64,000 nucleotides of DNA from Margaritispora aquatica. Taxonomy: Eukaryota > Ascomycota > Leotiomycetes > Helotiales > Discinellaceae. The position numbers and the translations under genes were made by a program. Below are positions 59,931 to 64,000 of this stretch, piece after piece. Below the pieces are notes generated by a model. It was given only the letters and a program-made list of their open reading frames with translations, did no database searches and was not told the origin of the DNA. The stretch's first letter is position 1, and each line of letters begins with the position of its first letter. The stretch is from NCBI GenBank assembly GCA_007644065.1, contig VJWN01000015.1, positions 418,658 through 482,657 on the forward strand. Reading direction: 5' to 3'.

Positions 59931-62260
59931 GAGCGGCCTTTCCCTCGTACCCTGCATGCCAAAGCTATAAAAACAGTTCTATACTGATTTCTTCCTTGAT
60001 GTAATCAAAAACGGAGAAATACAACGGCTGCCCCGCACTGTAAAATCGAACAAAGGGGACAATAAGGCACCGAAAGTATAATATCTCGGAATGGATAAAT
60101 GAAGAAGCGATCATCAATAGTGATATCTGCATATCCCAAGCAAATCTTGACATTGTTCCCATCCGCTCCAATTAGAGGATGCGGGGTCCTGTACAATGTT
60201 GGGGTAGGTAATGACAGCCATCCGGGGTGGCGTAATCGGCACTTAAGGTCGTACCACCGTACTTTGGTGACACCAACAAACATACCACACAGTGGAAAGT
60301 GATCCTTAGAATCAATGGGCCAAGAAAAAAAAACGTATTTAGATATGGAGAGCGAAAATTGTTTACCTTTCCTTGAATGATTGATCTGGCTTCAAGAAAT
60401 CGTTTACTGTCGTTACAACACCATGAGCGCGATAATCAACCCTGAAGAGTATTGGTAAGGGCACTTCCAACCCCCTTTGAGTTCCAGATGATCACCATGT
60501 TCAATGATTCATTGCTTGCGGTGAGCTGTTGCACCAAGTATCTGGGTTCTATCGCAATTGACACAAAGTCTGAAGCGTGTCCTTCCATGCAAAATATACT
60601 CGTGATGGATCAACTTTAAATCTTGATATACTTGGATCGTACCTCCATTGAATTTACAGTTTCAATTTGATCTTGATTCAATTGTTCTCAGGGTCGCTTG
60701 ATATCTTGAGAGCAATTCTTTCAAGTCTTTCAAGATACTTATGTGCCCTTTTCATCGTTGATGCAATCCTCAGCAAATTTGATGGATGTAGAAATTTTGA
60801 TGGTCGGATGTCCTGATTCTAGAATGCTGGGCTAAGTGGTGTATGCTCTGCCACATCTAGGTTGCATTGTCCCTGAGCGTTTGAATTACAACCATTTTGT
60901 AACGAAGCTCACAGGCATACAAAGTCATTTTATAGCCTCTTGGCCTTGCGAGTGTGAACCAAATAGCGGTGAGTGGGGCCTAATCCAGGCTGTAGAGACA
61001 ACCTATGTGCAAAAAAAAAAAAAGGGGGGGGGGGGGGGGGGGGGGTTGCGATGATATAGAAACCCAATCCTTCAATAGCAATTGACAAGCAAAGTTATCT
61101 CTCGGCAGTCGAAGTTCGCAACCAAGGTTGATCGGAGGTACAGTAGTGTTTGACTGATGTAAAGTTTGCGATAACAACTCAAAATTGTTTTCGTCATCTT
61201 GGGTCTTTCCGATCAAAAGCAAAGTATCCACAACAAGCGGTGTACTCTGTAATAAATGACAGTGGAAATCAATTCTGAGGAAGGGTTCCATGTTTCATCT
61301 GGGAAGTCTCCAAGAATTAGAGAAAGATAGGCTTGATACAGCGAAGGGCAAGACAAAGATTGAGGAGGATGAACATTCAACAAGAACCAAAACTGTGGGG
61401 CAAGGAAGACTATCAACCGGATTGAAACCAAAACTTGAGAGCACGAGCAATGTTTCAAATTCCCAATGCCTTGCATGAAAACGATGAATAGAATATGGGG
61501 TATGGGTATTCGGAGTGTTGGCCCGAGAGAAACCTGAGGTGATGCAGCATGCCGAATGCCAGCAAATTCATCACACCTCCAGTAGGCCAAATATTCTCGA
61601 TATTGATAATGCGACTTGCAAAGCACACCTCGGTTGTTGAAAAGAAAAAGAAAGGAAAAGAGGTAACTACCGTAAAGGTATATCTCTGCGCAATCGAGGA
61701 GATAGAGTACAGACAAATCATGTACCATACTGTAATAAGAGAATTCGGAAGAAAGAGGGAATGATTGATGACTCGATTGAGTTAAATGTCCAGAGTCCAG
61801 AGTCCAGACTCCAGACCCGAGAGGGGATTTCCATTGAGGACTGGCTTGATCGGTTGACTAGCTTTATAGGGTTAGAGGGCTCAGGCTAATTTCTATTTTA
61901 TTTCTTTGCGGCAAACATGAAAGTCGATGATAATTTCGAAAGAACCCGAAAACGAGAGACGCGATCCATTGTTCGGTTCATTATTGATCAAAATAATTCT
62001 TGGAAAGGAATACAAATATCCTTCAGTTTCACGGGCATCCGATACATTCGATTTGCAACTTAAATATCTCTCTACTCCGAGCAATTGAACCCTCCAAGCT
62101 ACGAAACATTTCTACGTAATTGACTCCTTCTGTCATTCCGTCTAATATCTCCCTCTCAACGCAATATCAACCGACGACCATATCTGTCGCACAAGCCGAG
62201 GACTTCTGTGACCGCTTCAATCAAACCATCAATCAGACTCTCTACTGTACCGTGCGAAAC
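59931..62260. other. Intergenic, no supported gene
   Basis: About 2.3 kb between divergently transcribed GH93 and EMG1 genes. No domain-like frame is found. A long A/G homopolymer lies at 61011-61045. A tandem GAGTCCAGA motif lies near 61790-61820. Confidence 0.5.
61011..61045. repeat. A13-G22 homopolymer junction
   Basis: Thirteen A directly followed by twenty-two G on the plus strand. The purine-only tract could form triplex or G-quadruplex structure. The G count may be limited by sequencing accuracy. Confidence 0.95.
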
Positions 62261-62327
62261 ATGCCTTCCAGAGAAGGTCGCAGTCCTAGAATGTCTTCTC
62301 CAGAAACCCGATCGGTGAAGAGACCAA
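62261..62327 (+). other. Possible upstream exon or uORF of EMG1
   Basis: ATG followed by 22 codons (MPSREGRSPRMSSPETRSV...) ends at a perfect GTAAGT donor. Splicing to the TAG before 62648 (GATCATAG) keeps frame into the EMG1 ATG with a 320-bp intron. It could instead be a 5' UTR exon containing an upstream ORF. The first-listed start at 62653 is the conservative choice. Confidence 0.4.
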
Positions 62328-62652
62328 GTAAGTCAATATCCCGAGTGCTGCATCCGGGTCGCGTTTAGGGTATTCAACTTTGACTTTGAGGTGTTGAGGT
62401 GTCGAGGTGTGCGGCTTTTCTCCGCAGAAAGCTTCATCCGACAGAGCCTTACCTCTCCATGCATTCAAATTCCCTTCTACCAACAAACCTATTTTCCGTT
62501 CATCCAAAAATACAAACACCGACCTGAACGGCAAAACTTCTACTTTCCCTAACTCACACTGCTCCGAAGAAGACCGTTTCCGGGTTTTTCATCTACATTT
62601 CAGCACAGCTTATTCAACATAAAGTCTTGTATAGCAGCTGATCATAGTCGCA

Positions 62653-63471
62653 ATGTCAGGAACTCAATCTCTCCCACCACCAGACCTCCCAAAGCTCGTT
62701 GCGGAACAACATGCTCCAATCCCTTCGACGGACAAGGACTCGAAACGCTTGATTGTCGTTCTATCCAACGCCAGTCTCGAGACCTACAAGGCCAGCTATG
62801 GCAGCAACAGACCTGGTGCGCCGCGAGAGGAGAAATTCTCGTTGCTCAACAGTGACGAGCATATTGGTGTTATGCGCAAGATGAATCGCGATATCAGTGA
62901 TGCCCGACCCGATATTACACATCAGGTTCGCAACAATAATTCCACGGCTGATGATTCAACATCACAGTTCATTTGCTGATTGTGTTCTGTATAGTGCCTT
63001 CTCACCCTCCTCGACTCTCCTATCAACAAGGCTGGCAAGCTTCAGATCTACATCCAGACAGCCAAAGGAGTTCTCATCGAAGTCAGCCCATCCGTCCGAA
63101 TTCCACGTACATTCAAGCGATTCGCCGGTCTTATGGTTCAATTACTCCACCGTCTTTCGATCAAATCAACCTCCTCCCAGGAAAAGCTTTTGAAGGTTAT
63201 CCAACAGCCAATCTCACAGCATCTTCCACCCAATTGCCGCAAAGTGACCTTGAGCTTTGACGCCCCTCTCACCCGAGTTCGAACTTACGTGGAGAACCTG
63301 TCAGACAAGGAAAGCATCTGTGTTTTCGTTGGTGCCATGGCCAAGGGATCTGACAACTTTGCCGATGAATGGGTCGACGAGAAGATCTCTATCAGCAACT
63401 ACAGCCTTTCAGCATCTGTCGCTTGTAGCAAATTTTGCCACGCCGCCGAGGACGTGTGGAACATTATCTAG
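62653..63471 (+). CDS. EMG1: Ribosome biogenesis methyltransferase EMG1/NEP1
   Basis: Two exons, 62653-62925 and 62995-63471, with a 69-bp intron (donor GTTCGC, weaker than usual) give 249 residues, the normal length. SPOUT-fold EMG1 landmarks are all present: [47 protein letters not shown] across the splice site, [37 protein letters not shown] and [19 protein letters not shown]. The enzyme N1-methylates a pseudouridine of 18S rRNA and is needed for small-subunit assembly in the nucleolus. An alternative longer start exists: an exon at 62261-62327 (MPSREGRSPRMSSPETRSV) could splice with GTAAGT to an acceptor before 62648 and stay in frame, adding 24 residues. Confidence 0.95.
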
Positions 63472-64000
63472 TCAACTCGCTGTCAAATTACCCCAAAACG
63501 GGTCGCCCCGATCCATCGAATCATTCGATGGCGATAACGGTACAACCTAGTCAACAACATGGCTTGGGTGGAGGGCATCTTGGGAGATTGGTCGATAAAA
63601 AAGGTGAAAGCGGAATCTTGGGCAGATGCTACGATACCAACATCGTAGTGGAAGCCTTTGGTTGCCGGGCTTGGTTGTCTGTGTGCTCTGTCCTCTGTTT
63701 TTACAACCAAAACAAATGGCGTTCAACATCAGATCCAAGACGCTTAATTGTCGTCTTAGCAGTCCAACTCAACTTGGACTGTCTCTCTTTTGTCTTGTTG
63801 GTCCGGTTGGCTTAGTAGCCACTGGAAGTTACACTTCCCCTCGTACAAAATCCGACTATGGTTGCTGAAGCGTGACATCTTCAGATCGTTGGGGGCAATA
63901 TCTGATAACGCTGCGGCGCACGATTCATTCGATGGAGAAGTATAGCTGCATGTACTCTGATGCCAAATTGGAAGGAGGTTAACGTAGATTGGGGTAGCCC
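63472..64000. other. 3' flank of EMG1, no gene seen
   Basis: Open frames continue in places but show no domain, signal peptide or splice pattern. The region runs off the window's right edge. Confidence 0.45.

Overview
The window reads as chromosomal DNA of a filamentous ascomycete (Pezizomycotina). The protein families (Egh16-like secreted protein, JEN carboxylate carrier, VID27, hybrid histidine kinase, fucose lectin) and the sequence style fit Leotiomycetes best, but that class call is inference. Genes carry many short GT-AG introns of about 41-150 bp, sit on both strands, and are separated by 0.5-3.7 kb of low-complexity, microsatellite-rich DNA. I see no bacterial or phage features, no CRISPR array and no rRNA or tRNA that I can support. 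All exon models were assembled by hand from splice signals, reading-frame continuity and family knowledge; each model listed with exons closes in frame.

Left part (1-25 kb): the 3' part of an NFX1-type/RZ-type zinc-finger helicase (ZNFX1-like) enters from the left edge. A broken protein-coding relic resembling fungal DUF3435/FluG-type tyrosine-recombinase-like proteins follows at about 3.95-4.78 kb. Then come an Egh16-like secreted protein, a small ankyrin protein whose start codon appears to be split by an intron, a JEN-type monocarboxylate carrier, an Sfk1/FRAG1-family membrane protein, a tiny ORF with a SUMO-interaction-like motif, VID27, and a ketosteroid-dehydrogenase-like flavoprotein.

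Middle (26-43 kb): a 5.3 kb gene encodes a GPI-anchored yapsin-like aspartic protease of about 1677 residues with a very long Ser/Thr-rich tail holding 61-residue tandem repeats. Next are a cytosolic fucose-specific lectin, a small GPI-anchored Ser-rich protein with a likely GC-AG intron, a gene-poor 3.8 kb stretch with possible decayed minus-strand coding sequence, and a two-finger CCCH protein.

Right part (43-64 kb): a 1203-residue PAS-rich hybrid histidine kinase whose phospho-accepting histidine lies in a 30-nt in-frame exon, mitochondrial succinyl-CoA:3-ketoacid CoA-transferase, vacuolar proteinase A (PEP4), an Ariadne-type RBR ubiquitin ligase, a secreted GH93 exo-arabinanase, and the ribosome-biogenesis methyltransferase EMG1/NEP1.

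The genes do not form an obvious biosynthetic cluster. They look like ordinary euchromatic fungal chromosome with several secreted or cell-wall genes (Egh16-like, yapsin-like, GPI protein, GH93) among housekeeping genes. The items most worth a second look are the recombinase-like relic, the histidine-bearing microexon, the repeat-expanded protease tail, the split start codon and the SIM micro-ORF.
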